Counted from the first letter of the stretch, positions 1 to 8,110 are shown. The stretch is 64,000 bases of DNA from Roseovarius sp. W115 (GCF_032842945.2 NZ_CP146606.1:3104501-3168500), one strand, 5' to 3'. Program-made: numbers and translations. The notes: generated by a model from the sequence alone, not told the origin.

Positions 1-669
1 AAAGTGCACGCGATTATGGGGCCAAACGGCTCTGGCAAGTCCACGCTCAGCTATGTTCTGTCCGGCAAGGATGGTTATGAGGTCACAGGTGGTGGCGCCA
101 CGCTGGAAGGTGAGGATGTGCTGGAGATGGAACCGGAAGAGCGCGCGGCGGCGGGCCTCTTCCTGGCATTCCAATATCCGGTGGAAATTCCTGGCGTGGG
201 CAATATGACCTTCCTGCGGACAGCACTCAACGCGCAGCGAAAAGCGCGCGGCGAAGAGGAAATGAGTGCCACGGATTTCCTCAAAATGGTGCGCGAAAAG
301 GCCAAGTCGCTGAAGATTGATGCGGATATGCTCAAGCGCCCCGTCAATGTGGGTTTTTCCGGTGGCGAGAAAAAGCGCAATGAAATCCTGCAGATGGCTG
401 TGCTTGAACCCAAGATGTGCATTCTGGATGAAACTGACTCCGGGCTTGATGTCGACGCGATGAAACTGGTCGCCCAAGGCGTCAATGCGCTGCGCGACCA
501 GGGCCGGGGATTCCTCGTCATCACGCACTACCAGCGCCTGCTCGATCACATCAAACCTGATGTCGTGCATATCATGGCTGATGGGCGCATCGTGAAAACC
601 GGTGGGCCTGATCTTGCGCTGGAAGTTGAAAACAACGGCTATGCCGATATTCTGGCAGAGGTGGCATAA
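1..669 (+). CDS. sufC: Fe-S cluster assembly ATPase SufC (5' end outside window)
   Basis: SufC is the cytosolic ABC-type ATPase that works with SufB and SufD as the scaffold for building iron-sulfur clusters. The frame is open from base 1, so the true start lies upstream. Visible motifs are Walker A (GPNGSGKS, at the left edge), the Q-loop region (FLAFQYPVEIPG), the ABC signature in its Suf form (GFSGGEKKRNEI), Walker B (CILDETDSGLD) and the switch histidine (VITHYQRLL). This matches the SufC family closely. The stop overlaps the sufD start (TAATG at 667-671), so the two are translationally coupled. Only the first few residues are missing. Confidence 0.96.
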   Translation, partial: KVHAIMGPNGSGKSTLSYVLSGKDGYEVTGGGATLEGEDVLEMEPEERAAAGLFLAFQYPVEIPGVGNMTFLRTALNAQRKARGEEEMSATDFLKMVREKAKSLKIDADMLKRPVNVGFSGGEKKRNEILQMAVLEPKMCILDETDSGLDVDAMKLVAQGVNALRDQGRGFLVITHYQRLLDHIKPDVVHIMADGRIVKTGGPDLALEVENNGYADILAEVA

Positions 670-1951
670 TGGCACTTGATGACCGCAGACATTCCTTAAC
701 GGAAGAGCGTTTGTCCAGCATGACGGTCCCTGATGTGGGTTGTACCGCTGAGGCGCGTCAGGCTGCTCTTGCCCGGCTGCGCAGCATGGGTCTGCCGCAG
801 GGCCGGGATGAATACTGGAAATTCACCAAACCTGACACGCTGGTGCAACCGGATGCACCAAAAGCGGCTCTCTTTGTGGACGACGAAGCCCCGCTTTTCG
901 ACAACGTGGACCGGCTCAAAATCGTCTTCGTGGATGGGGTCTATAGCCCAGAGCTGTCAGACCCGTTCGAACTAGAGGGGGTGCAGGTCGACCGGCTGGA
1001 AGACGTATGCTGCACCGATGACCACTGGGCGGAGGATCTGTATGGGGTCCTTGAGGCACGCGGTCAAACACCCGTTGCGCGTCCGCTGGCTGCACTGAAC
1101 ACCGCTTATGCCGGCGATGGCGTGACAATCCGGGTCACGGGTCAACCGTCAAAGCCGATCAACCTGATCTATACGCATAAATCAGAGACGTCTGACGTGT
1201 TCCTGCATCATGTTGTGCGGGTGGAAAGTGGCGCTGAGGCGACGATCCTTGAAACCGGCCCGGCGGCGGCACGGTTCAACAAATGCATGGAGATCGAGAT
1301 TGCCGATGGCGGCGCGCTTCACCACATCCGGGCACAAGGGCGCGACCATGAGCGTCGGGCCGTCACACATATGTTTGCGCGGTTGGGCGAGGAAAGCACG
1401 TTCAAGTCCTTCACTTTGACGGCCAACGGCGTTCTGACCCGCAATGAATGCGTTGTGGAACTGACAGGCGACAATGCAGTGGCGCATGTGGCGGGGGCCT
1501 GTGTTGGAGATGGTGATTTTCACCATGATGACACGGTTTTCGTCACCCATGATGCGGTCAATTGCGAAAGCCGTCAGGTCTTCAAGAAGGTACTGCGGAA
1601 CGGCGCCACAGGTGTGTTTCAGGGCAAAATCCTGGTTCAGCCCGGCGCGCAGAAAACCGATGGCTACCAGATCAGCCAATCGCTGCTTCTGGATGGTGAC
1701 AGCGAGTTTCTCGCCAAACCGGAGTTGGAAATCTACGCCGATGACGTGGCCTGTTCGCACGGCTCGACCTCAGGTGCGATTGACGAAGAGGCGCTGTTTT
1801 ACCTGCGCGCGCGGGGGTTCCGCATGCTATTGCCACCGATCTTCTGACATTGGCGTTTCTTGCCGAGGCGGTTGAGGAAATTGAAAGCGAAGCTTTGCGC
1901 GATGACATCAACACGCGTCTGGAAGCCTGGCTGGAGCGACGGCGCGGCTAA
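669..1951 (+). CDS. sufD: Fe-S cluster assembly protein SufD, frameshifted near its 3' end
   Basis: SufD is the non-ATPase partner in the SufBCD scaffold complex. The frame from 669 reads a normal SufD up to LFYLRARG, including the conserved CSHGSTSGAIDEEALFYL core that holds the family's metal-binding Cys-His region. It then runs out of frame at a run of five G (1813-1817) and stops at 1847. Adding one G restores a typical SufD tail (RGVPHAIATDLLTLAFLAEA and on to the end), ending at 1951 in TAATG that overlaps the next gene. The repaired protein is 427 residues, the usual SufD size. Because sufC and sufS around it are intact, a base-call error is more likely than a real mutation. Confidence 0.93.
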
Positions 1952-2436
1952 TGCCGGTAACGACGGACATTGTTGCGACCTATCGGGGTCCGCGCACGGT
2001 TTTCCGGCGCCTCTTGGATATGGGTGAAAATGAAGGCCGCGCGCTTGCCATTCTGATGGCAGGTTGCGCGGTGTTTTTCGTGGCCCAGTGGCCAGCTTTG
2101 TCCAGAGAGGCGCATCTGACGGACCAAGAGCTCAATCCGCTATTGGGTGGGTCGCTCATGGCCTGGATTTTCATTGCGCCTCTGATCTTCTACGCGATTG
2201 CCTTTGTGAGCCAGTTTGTGCTGCGCGCCATGGGCGGGGCCGTTACGGGCTTTGCCACACGTCTTGCGCTCTTCTGGGCCTTTCTGGCAGCAAGTCCGCT
2301 CAAGCTCTTGCATGGGCTGGTTGCAGGCTTTATCGGCCCGGGTCAGGCGCTGACCATTGTCGGGGCCATTTGGCTGGCCGTGTTCTTGTGGTTTTGGGTG
2401 TCAAACCTGCGCGAAGCCGGGTGGGGGGCGAAGTGA
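1951..2436 (+). CDS. YIP1-like integral membrane protein in the suf operon
   Basis: This 161-residue protein is very hydrophobic, with about four predicted membrane segments (around residues 31-47, 69-95, 101-123 and 132-152) and a short charged N-terminus. It resembles the YIP1-type membrane proteins that alphaproteobacteria often carry between sufD and sufS; that assignment rests on context and hydropathy, not on a catalytic motif. Its start overlaps the repaired sufD stop (TAATG) and its stop overlaps the GTG start of the next membrane protein, so it belongs to the suf transcription unit. Its role in Fe-S assembly, if any, is unknown. Confidence 0.8.
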   Translation: MPVTTDIVATYRGPRTVFRRLLDMGENEGRALAILMAGCAVFFVAQWPALSREAHLTDQELNPLLGGSLMAWIFIAPLIFYAIAFVSQFVLRAMGGAVTGFATRLALFWAFLAASPLKLLHGLVAGFIGPGQALTIVGAIWLAVFLWFWVSNLREAGWGAK

Positions 2437-3083
2437 ATTCTGAGACGTTGAAACCACTCTTTGCGCTGACGCTACAGAACCCGCGTGCAGCCGCGGAACG
2501 CGTGATTGCGCTTGGGTTGCCCGCGTCCGTGTGGTGGATGCTGTTATCGCTTACTGTTGTGTTGTCGTCGCTCTATATGGTGGGGCGCTTCTTGGCGGCA
2601 CCATTGCCACCCGCGCTCTTAGAAGAACTGTCCAGAACGCCAAATGGTCAGCAAACCCTCCTTTTGTACTCTTTGTTCACAGACAGCCCGTTCTTTACGA
2701 CAGTGATGCTGTTCGGTTTCACCGTGCTGATGGTGCATGTGTTGTGTTGGGTGGGGCGAGCTTTGGGCGGGCAAGGCAGCCTTCTGGACATCCTCAGCGT
2801 GTTCACCTTGTTACAAGTCATGACCTTGTTGCTGTCATTTGGTTTGTTCCTCATCAGCCTGATTGTGCCCGCTCTCGCGGCGCTGGGCTCACTTGTGTTT
2901 CTGGCCTGGACGCTTTGGGCCGTAACAAGCTTTCTTGACGCGGCGCACGGGTTCAACAACCCCCTCAAGGCGTTTGGTGTTCTCGTTGTGTCGTTCATTG
3001 CGGTTCTTTTTGGAGCTTCCATCGCGATGGGTGTTCTGGGCGGACTATTCCTCGGCATAACCGGAGGGGCTGGAAATGTATGA
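2433..3083 (+). CDS. Second YIP1-like membrane protein in the suf operon
   Basis: A GTG start at 2433 overlaps the previous stop by four bases (GTGA), giving a 216-residue protein (VNSETLKPLFALTLQNPR onwards). The same frame is open further upstream to 2064, but that part is the shadow of the preceding gene. About five hydrophobic helices are visible (around residues 30-50, 80-103, 112-140, 142-160 and 185-210). It is probably a YIP1-family paralogue of its upstream neighbour. The stop lies inside the first codons of sufS, consistent with tight coupling. Function unknown. Confidence 0.78.
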   Translation: MNSETLKPLFALTLQNPRAAAERVIALGLPASVWWMLLSLTVVLSSLYMVGRFLAAPLPPALLEELSRTPNGQQTLLLYSLFTDSPFFTTVMLFGFTVLMVHVLCWVGRALGGQGSLLDILSVFTLLQVMTLLLSFGLFLISLIVPALAALGSLVFLAWTLWAVTSFLDAAHGFNNPLKAFGVLVVSFIAVLFGASIAMGVLGGLFLGITGGAGNV

Positions 3084-4296
3084 TGTAAATGAAATCCGCA
3101 AAGACTTTCCGATCCTGTCACGCGAGGTGAACGGCAAGCCGCTGGTCTATCTAGACAATGGCGCAAGTGCCCAAAAACCGCAGGTCGTGATTGACGCCAT
3201 CACACAGGCCTATGCCCAGGAATACGCCAATGTGCATCGCGGCCTGCATTACCTTAGCAACCTCGCGACCGAGAAATACGAAGCCGTGCGCGGCATCATC
3301 GCGCGGTTCCTTGGCGTGGCCGACGAGAATCAGATCATCCTCAATTCAGGCACGACCGAAGGGATCAACATGGTCGCCTATGGCTGGGCCGTGCCGCGCA
3401 TGGAAGCGGGCGACGAGATCGTGCTGTCTGTTATGGAACACCACGCCAATATCGTGCCCTGGCATTTCCTGCGCGAACGGCAGGGTGTGGTGCTCAAATG
3501 GGTGGATGTGGACAGCACCGGCGCGCTTGATCCACAGGCCGTGATCGACGCGATTGGTCCCAAGACGAAACTGGTTGCGATCACACAGCTTTCAAATGTT
3601 TTGGGCACGCAGGTTGATATCAAAACCATCACCGAAGCGGCCCATGCCAAGGGCGTGCCAGTGCTGGTCGACGGCTCTCAAGGTGCTGTGCACGGGCCTG
3701 TGAACCTCGATGATCTGGGTTGTGATTTCTATGCGATCACCGGGCACAAGCTATATGGTCCTTCGGGGTCCGGCGCGATCTTCGTCCACAAGGACCGCCT
3801 CTCTGAGATGCATCCCTTCATGGGCGGCGGCGATATGATCCGCGAAGTTCATAAGGATGAGATCACCTATGCCGACCCCCCGATGAAATTTGAGGCGGGC
3901 ACGCCGGGCATCGTGCAAACCATAGGCCTGGGCGTTGCGCTGGAATACATGATGGGTCTGGGGATGGACAACATCGCCGCCCATGAAAACCGCCTGCGCG
4001 ACTATGCCATGGCGCAGCTCAAGGGGTTAAACTGGTTGCAGCTTCAAGGCACAACCCCTGACAAGGCTGCGATTTTTTCCTTTACGCTCGATGGCGCGGC
4101 GCATGCGCATGACATCTCGACCATCCTTGACAAGAAAGGCGTCGCTGTGCGCGCCGGGCACCACTGCGCCGGACCGTTGATGGATCATCTGGGCGTCACC
4201 GCCACCTGTCGCGCATCATTTGGGCTCTACAACACCGAGGCAGAAGTCGACGTGCTGATCGAGGCGCTTGAACTGGCGCATGAGCTTTTTGCCTGA
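3076..4296 (+). CDS. sufS: Cysteine desulfurase SufS
   Basis: SufS is the PLP-dependent group II cysteine desulfurase that mobilises sulfur from cysteine for the SufBCD scaffold. The 406-residue protein has the family hallmarks: the aspartate/glutamine PLP environment (VDGSQGAVH, residues 198-206), the Schiff-base lysine in ITGHKLYG (K225) and the catalytic cysteine in RAGHHCAGPL (C364), followed by the RASFGLYNT segment. Length is normal. Its start overlaps the preceding membrane-protein gene by eight bases. It is the last gene of the suf operon seen here; the next feature is the tRNA-Arg promoter. Confidence 0.97.
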   Translation: MYDVNEIRKDFPILSREVNGKPLVYLDNGASAQKPQVVIDAITQAYAQEYANVHRGLHYLSNLATEKYEAVRGIIARFLGVADENQIILNSGTTEGINMVAYGWAVPRMEAGDEIVLSVMEHHANIVPWHFLRERQGVVLKWVDVDSTGALDPQAVIDAIGPKTKLVAITQLSNVLGTQVDIKTITEAAHAKGVPVLVDGSQGAVHGPVNLDDLGCDFYAITGHKLYGPSGSGAIFVHKDRLSEMHPFMGGGDMIREVHKDEITYADPPMKFEAGTPGIVQTIGLGVALEYMMGLGMDNIAAHENRLRDYAMAQLKGLNWLQLQGTTPDKAAIFSFTLDGAAHAHDISTILDKKGVAVRAGHHCAGPLMDHLGVTATCRASFGLYNTEAEVDVLIEALELAHELFA

Positions 4297-4305
4297 AATT
4301 GCAGA

Positions 4306-4334
4306 TTGAAAGGCCGCGGCACGACAGCTATAGA
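4306..4334 (+). promoter_or_regulatory. Promoter of the host tRNA-Arg(CCG)
   Basis: TTGAAA (4306-4311) and TATAGA (4329-4334) are separated by exactly 17 bases and end 11 bases before the first base of the split tRNA-Arg. This is a good sigma-70-type promoter. It now reads first through the broken tRNA half and then into the complete tRNA-Arg carried by the island. Confidence 0.7.
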
Positions 4335-4345
4335 GCCTCTCACGC

Positions 4346-4390
4346 GGACCCATAGCTCAGCTGGATAGAGCGCTGCCCTCCGAAGGCAGA
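4346..4390 (+). pseudogene. 5' half of host tRNA-Arg(CCG), interrupted in the anticodon loop
   Basis: The acceptor strand GGACCCA, a D-arm and a 5' anticodon-arm strand CTGCC with loop CTCCGAA (anticodon CCG) and GGCAG are present. The sequence then departs from any tRNA: no variable loop or T-arm follows. The matching 3' half, with acceptor strand TGGGTCC, GCCA end and a normal T-arm, lies at 13878-13923. Joined at the shared 14 bases the two halves give a perfect tRNA-Arg cloverleaf. Confidence 0.9.
4377..4390. repeat. attL core of the genomic island
   Basis: The 14-base sequence CCTCCGAAGGCAGA occurs here and at 13878-13891, spanning the anticodon loop and the 3' strand of the anticodon stem of the split tRNA-Arg. 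The bases on both sides differ between the two copies. This is the expected size and location of a crossover core for a tyrosine integrase. Confidence 0.85.
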
Positions 4391-4470
4391 AGTCAAGTCT
4401 GGCGATGGTTTGGGGTGCTGGTAAAAGGAATTGAAGAAACAATGGCTTGAGCGGATATCGGGTTCGCTCT

Positions 4471-6135
4471 TCAATCGGCCGAAAATCTCGCGTAAGCGTG
4501 GCGTAAGCATCGCGCAAACGTTACGCACCCGTAGCTCAGCTGGATAGAGCGCCGCCCTCCGAAGGCGGAGGCCAGAGGTTCGAATCCTCTCGGGTGCACC
4601 ATTTCACATTTCGCTGTTATTTTGCTGAGAAATTCAAAGATTACAGTGGTTTGCGGAGTTCGAAATCCATCCTCGCGATCATAAGCCAGTGGCGCTTGGA
4701 AGAGCGCTCTGAGCACAGTTTTCTTCTGCTCGAGAGATCCATTTATATAGCTATTCCAAGGGTTTGTGAGGAACTTCTTATAAAGTTCGAAAATTTTCCC
4801 GATGGACCTTCTCGGCGTCTCTTTTTGCTCTGCTTTTTCGGTGAGAAGCAGCTTCTGCTCTTCCAAATTCGCGATCTTTTTCTCAAGCGCGGCGAAGACC
4901 TTCGGGTTAGTGACCTCCACCATACGCTCTACTACCGCGTCCTGTTGTTGCTCAACTTGCACCAATTCACGTTCGATGGATGCCTTCGCGTGTCGCATTT
5001 GCTGTGAGCGCATGGCCCAGGCGTTCTTCACCATCAGGGTCACAAGCGCGATAACAGTCTTGGTGGGGGCAATCCCCGTGAGCAGCGCCTCAAAATCACC
5101 GTCGATCTTCTCAGCCCGAATGTTCTTACGATACTCAGGGCAATCTGGCGTCTTGCACCAGTAATAGGGGTATCGTTTACCCGTCCCACTTCTGGACCAA
5201 CAGGACGTCAAAGGCTGGTTGCAACAAGCGCAACTGACGGCACCGCGCAGGGGAAAGTCGCTGCGTATGTCTTTGCGGGCAGGCGCTATAGGCTTCTCGT
5301 TGAGACGCGCTTGTATTTTGTGGAAGGTTTCCAGCGAGATCAGAGGTTCATGATGACCCTTGCGCCGGGAGATGCCCCAAGGTTCATGCTCAATGTAGCC
5401 CGCATAGATAATCCGGTTGAGTAGGTTGGTGACGCGCGTGGGATGGACCAACCCGGTTCGCTTGTCACTTGGAAACTCTGGATGCGCTTCAAAGAAGCGC
5501 TTGAGCTCTGCTTGTGTGGCAAACTGCCCGGACGCGAACCCTTCCAGCCCTTCTTGGATGATGGACGCGAGAGGCTCGACACGGGTGAGCAGCCGCCCAT
5601 GTGATCTTTGCTTCTTGTAGACATAGCCATAGGGCGCAGAGAAGACGGCATAGCCATTCATCATGCGACCGCGCATACGGTTGGAGGTTTGCTCAGCGTT
5701 CTTCTCTCTTTGGTGCTGCGCCACGCTGGCCAGCATGTGCTCCACCAGCCGTGAGTCACTGTCATCGCCAAACTCAATCGAAGGGCTTTCGAGAACGCCG
5801 CCTGCCGCAGCCAGTGTCTCGCGTAGCGCGATATGCGCCTTCATGCTGCGGGCAAATCGGCTGATGTCATCAATGATCACCACCACAGATCCTTTGGGAT
5901 GCAGTCTCAGGAAAGCGAGCATCCGATCCAGGACGGGTCGCTTCTCATACTTGCCCGACATATCTTCGCGGAACACGTCCACGACATCGTAGTCCTTGTA
6001 GGTGGCATATTCTCGGCACCGGTTCTCTTGTGAGGCCAGGCCGTCTCCGTCGCGAACTTGCTTGGCCCCGGACACACGCGCATAAATCACCGCCTTGGTG
6101 GGTTTAACTTCTGTTTTTTGATCTCCTCGTGTCAT
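4471..6135 (-). CDS. Large serine recombinase
   Basis: A 554-residue site-specific recombinase of the large serine (phage-integrase/transposon) type. The N-terminal resolvase domain starts at AVIYARVSGAKQ with the nucleophile at Ser22; the recombinase domain follows (about 180-290); a zinc ribbon is visible from the cysteine pairs CACCNQ and WCKTPDCP; a coiled coil rich in Glu/Gln/Lys lies around 385-455. The last roughly 45 residues are read antisense through the complete tRNA-Arg and beyond it, giving the well-known artefactual HPRGFEPLASAFGG string, so the natural C-terminus may be replaced by tRNA sequence. The start overlaps the stop of the upstream small gene (ATGA), implying coupling. 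Confidence 0.9.
   Translation of the reverse strand: MTRGDQKTEVKPTKAVIYARVSGAKQVRDGDGLASQENRCREYATYKDYDVVDVFREDMSGKYEKRPVLDRMLAFLRLHPKGSVVVIIDDISRFARSMKAHIALRETLAAAGGVLESPSIEFGDDSDSRLVEHMLASVAQHQREKNAEQTSNRMRGRMMNGYAVFSAPYGYVYKKQRSHGRLLTRVEPLASIIQEGLEGFASGQFATQAELKRFFEAHPEFPSDKRTGLVHPTRVTNLLNRIIYAGYIEHEPWGISRRKGHHEPLISLETFHKIQARLNEKPIAPARKDIRSDFPLRGAVSCACCNQPLTSCWSRSGTGKRYPYYWCKTPDCPEYRKNIRAEKIDGDFEALLTGIAPTKTVIALVTLMVKNAWAMRSQQMRHAKASIERELVQVEQQQDAVVERMVEVTNPKVFAALEKKIANLEEQKLLLTEKAEQKETPRRSIGKIFELYKKFLTNPWNSYINGSLEQKKTVLRALFQAPLAYDREDGFRTPQTTVIFEFLSKITAKCEMVHPRGFEPLASAFGGRRSIQLSYGCVTFARCLRHAYARFSAD
4490..4508 (+). repeat. Left paired GCGTAAGC repeats (possible integrase arm sites)
   Basis: GCGTAAGC occurs at 4490-4497 and 4501-4508, a spacing of 11 bases. 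An identical pair with the same 11-base spacing and orientation lies near the other end (13729-13747). In the excised circle the two pairs would flank the core, like the arm-type sites of tyrosine integrases. The role is inferred from position. Confidence 0.55.
4525..4601 (+). tRNA. tRNA-Arg(CCG), complete, carried by the island
   Basis: A complete 77-base tRNA with encoded CCA: acceptor stem GCACCCG/CGGGTGC, D-arm, anticodon stem CCGCC/GGCGG around loop CTCCGAA (anticodon CCG), T-arm AGAGG/CCTCT. It differs from the split host copy only in acceptor and anticodon-stem pairs and the discriminator base. It lies 179 bases downstream of the start of the interrupted copy, in the same orientation, and I see no separate promoter in front of it, so the host tRNA promoter at 4306 may drive it. 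It sits antisense to the last codons of the serine recombinase. Confidence 0.95.
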
Positions 6136-6422
6136 GCGTCCTCCTCTTCGTCTCTCACCCAGTCTGCTTCTAATAAGGATACCAGATCGGGAGGATCATC
6201 GGACAAAGGATCGGTGCCTTCTCCACAGATTTGTTGAACCGGGTTCAGGCCAAAGCCGAGATCAACAAAGCTCAAGGTGATGGACCATAATATCTCAATC
6301 AGCTCGCGCTTCTCTTCTTCTGAGATGTCTTCATCCTCAAAGAACGGCAGATAGGCATCCCAATCAATTGTGAGCGTCGGCGGGGCCGTCTCGGGATTAA
6401 ACTCGGGGGGTACATCATCCAT
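6132..6422 (-). CDS. Small acidic protein coupled to the serine recombinase
   Basis: A 96-residue, strongly acidic protein with clusters such as EDEDISEEEKRE and a C-terminal RDEEEDA. There is no signal peptide or membrane segment and I do not recognise a domain. It is the first gene of a two-gene unit with the serine recombinase (ATGA overlap at 6132-6135), so an accessory role such as a directionality factor or regulator of the recombinase is possible, but that is only an inference from position. A purine-rich stretch (AAGAAAGGACGACAGG on the minus strand) precedes the start. Confidence 0.7.
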   Translation of the reverse strand: MDDVPPEFNPETAPPTLTIDWDAYLPFFEDEDISEEEKRELIEILWSITLSFVDLGFGLNPVQQICGEGTDPLSDDPPDLVSLLEADWVRDEEEDA

Positions 6423-6657
6423 GATCCTGTCGTCCTTTCTTCAATCAATTTTTGGGAAAATGTGGTTCCAGCAGAGCCTTACATTGCAGGCGCACGCGTG
6501 GAACAAATATAGAACATACTCTCACATCTTCCTCCCTCACACAAGGAAAATATTCCAATGATCCTATGTGCTTAGATGTGACCATGCCATGGCAGACCAA
6601 TGACAATCTTGGGTAATGCGCGGGTAGGGACGGGTATAAGGAGTAACTTGACAATAT

Positions 6658-6673
6658 GTACCTAATATGGTAC
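6658..6673. promoter_or_regulatory. Possible autoregulatory operator of the toxin-antitoxin pair
   Basis: GTACC (6658-6662) and GGTAC (6669-6673) form an inverted repeat with a 6-base centre that overlaps the first start codon, just after a TTGACA (6648-6653). This is where an antitoxin would bind. Weak evidence: short arms. Confidence 0.35.
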
Positions 6674-7032
6674 CCTTCTTTATGAATGATACGAAACGCT
6701 TGCCCGCGCGGTTCTTTGAAACGGAGGCGGGCAGACTGCCAGTCCGGGAGTGGTTGTTAAAACTCACTGAGGAAGAAAGACGGTTGATCGGTGATGACAT
6801 ACGTACTGCAGAGTTTGGCTGGCCGATTGGCATGCCGCTCTGTCGTCCCATGAAAACCCATAAGGGGCTATGGGAAGTGCGAACGAACCTGCCGAATGGC
6901 AAAATAGCGCGTGTTCTCTTTTGCGCCCATGACGGGCAGATGGTGTTGTTACATGGCTTCATCAAGAAAAGCCAAAAGACACCCAAGGCAGATTTGGACA
7001 TGGGCGCGAGAAGAATGAGAGGTTTGAAATGA
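6667..7032 (+). CDS. RelE/HigB-like toxin (phage-derived Gp49-like family)
   Basis: The 121-residue product has the pattern of the Gp49-like/HigB branch of RelE-type mRNA interferases: RFFETEAGRLPVREWLLKL, then the core LWEVRTNLPNGKIARVLFC and HGFIKKSQKTPKADLDMGARRM. These toxins cleave mRNA at the ribosome in related systems. The toxin gene comes first, as in higBA, and its stop overlaps the antitoxin start (ATGA at 7029-7032). Two start codons are possible, 6667 and 6682; the second leaves the inverted repeat at 6658-6673 upstream of the gene. It is an addiction module that may stabilise the island. Confidence 0.85.
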   Translation: MVPFFMNDTKRLPARFFETEAGRLPVREWLLKLTEEERRLIGDDIRTAEFGWPIGMPLCRPMKTHKGLWEVRTNLPNGKIARVLFCAHDGQMVLLHGFIKKSQKTPKADLDMGARRMRGLK

Positions 7033-7322
7033 CACATGATGTTGAAAAGGGGCGCGTTGGCCAATCCTTTGATGACTTCCTCAAGGAGCAAGGAACCTTT
7101 GAGGATACCACAGAGGTGGCCGTAAAACGCGTACTGGCGTTCCAACTGGCCGAGGCGATGAAAGCCCAAGGCATCACCAAGGTGGAGATGGCCAAGCGCT
7201 TGTCGACCAGTCGGTCTCAGTTGGATCGCTTACTGGACCCGGATCATGACGGGGTCACGCTGAGTATCCTTGCGCGTGCTGCCAAGGCTGTGGGGCGGGG
7301 CATTCGTCTTGAGCTGACCTAG
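7029..7322 (+). CDS. HigA-like XRE-family antitoxin
   Basis: A 97-residue helix-turn-helix protein. Residues about 45-90 form the DNA-binding domain (LAEAMKAQGITKVEMAKRLSTSRSQLDRLLDP), ending in GIRLELT. The N-terminal half is acidic and probably wraps the toxin. The gene starts in a four-base overlap with the toxin, so both are made together. Such antitoxins usually repress their own promoter; the inverted repeat over the toxin start is a candidate site. Confidence 0.85.
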   Translation: MTHDVEKGRVGQSFDDFLKEQGTFEDTTEVAVKRVLAFQLAEAMKAQGITKVEMAKRLSTSRSQLDRLLDPDHDGVTLSILARAAKAVGRGIRLELT

Positions 7323-7347
7323 TCTCGCTGAGGGTTGATCCATACAT

Positions 7348-8103
7348 ATGCATGACTTTGAAGAGTTTGACTGGATGCACGCCAGCAAGGCGGAGCGTGT
7401 TGAGCCCACAAAGAAGCTCTTCCTAGCCTTGAAGGCGGTCTCAGATATCACAGGCCGCGCCGTAGACCTGTTGATGGATGACGCATATGGCACACCCAAC
7501 ACGACAAGCCCGCACTATGCGTCCAACTTCAGGCGCGGCAACATCGCAGCGGGCAAAGCGCTGATGATCCACCGCTGGCTTGAAGAAAACCACTTTGAGA
7601 TTGCCAAAACTGCAGCGCCAGAGCTCTTCCAGTTCAATCCCAAATCAGCATGGCAGCAATTTGTGGATCGCCATGCGATTAAAGGCCAACTGCGCATTTT
7701 GAAGCTCAAAGACAGTATGGGGTTGATCGAACGCGATGATGAGGACAGGCCAGACCGAGATACCCTCAGGTTGACGCAGAGGTTCTGCTTTGAGCTTGAG
7801 ACCGAAATGATCGGTCGTGTGCTTGCGTTCCAGAAATATCAAAACAAGTGGCACAACTTTCCACTGGGTGCAGACCAGCGGAACCTTTGGGGCAGAGTGG
7901 CATCAAACCCGCAGTTGCTGCCATGTGCCCCTGATGGCTCTCCGATTGCACTCAAAGAAAACAATGATGCGGGCGATCATCAATTTGCGATGATCGTCTC
8001 AGACGCTCAAAAATTGCCAAGCGAGATGCGGCAGTTGGCGAAGCTTGATCTTGAAAGCCAAGCTTTTGAGTTGCATGTGGTGGCAGTGACGATAGTCACG
8101 TAG
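7348..8103 (+). CDS. Island protein of unknown function (251 residues)
   Basis: The product has no signal peptide, no membrane segment and no catalytic motif I can name. It is soluble, with aromatic and charged residues spread throughout (for example FQKYQNKWHNFPLGADQRNLWG), and ends in a hydrophobic strand (FELHVVAVTIVT). The N-terminal part (ALKAVSDITGRAVDLLMDDAYGTPNTTSPHYASNFRRG) could be a small helical DNA- or protein-binding region, but this is a guess. It follows the antitoxin by 25 bases in the same direction and is followed by a hairpin terminator, so it may be co-transcribed with the toxin-antitoxin pair. Confidence 0.65.
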   Translation: MHDFEEFDWMHASKAERVEPTKKLFLALKAVSDITGRAVDLLMDDAYGTPNTTSPHYASNFRRGNIAAGKALMIHRWLEENHFEIAKTAAPELFQFNPKSAWQQFVDRHAIKGQLRILKLKDSMGLIERDDEDRPDRDTLRLTQRFCFELETEMIGRVLAFQKYQNKWHNFPLGADQRNLWGRVASNPQLLPCAPDGSPIALKENNDAGDHQFAMIVSDAQKLPSEMRQLAKLDLESQAFELHVVAVTIVT

Positions 8104-8110
8104 GTCGCTG

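Noticed and set aside
2064..3083. A 339-residue protein starting at 2064
   Set aside because: The first 123 codons are a shadow of the preceding membrane-protein gene; the GTG at 2433 gives a clean four-base overlap.
4490..4508. CRISPR-like repeat
   Set aside because: Only two 8-base units at each island end; no spacer-repeat array exists anywhere I looked in the window.
4227..4528. Short minus-strand reading frames over the tRNA-Arg sequences
   Set aside because: They are antisense translations of tRNA (SAFGGQRSIQLSYG strings) with no ribosome site; not genes.
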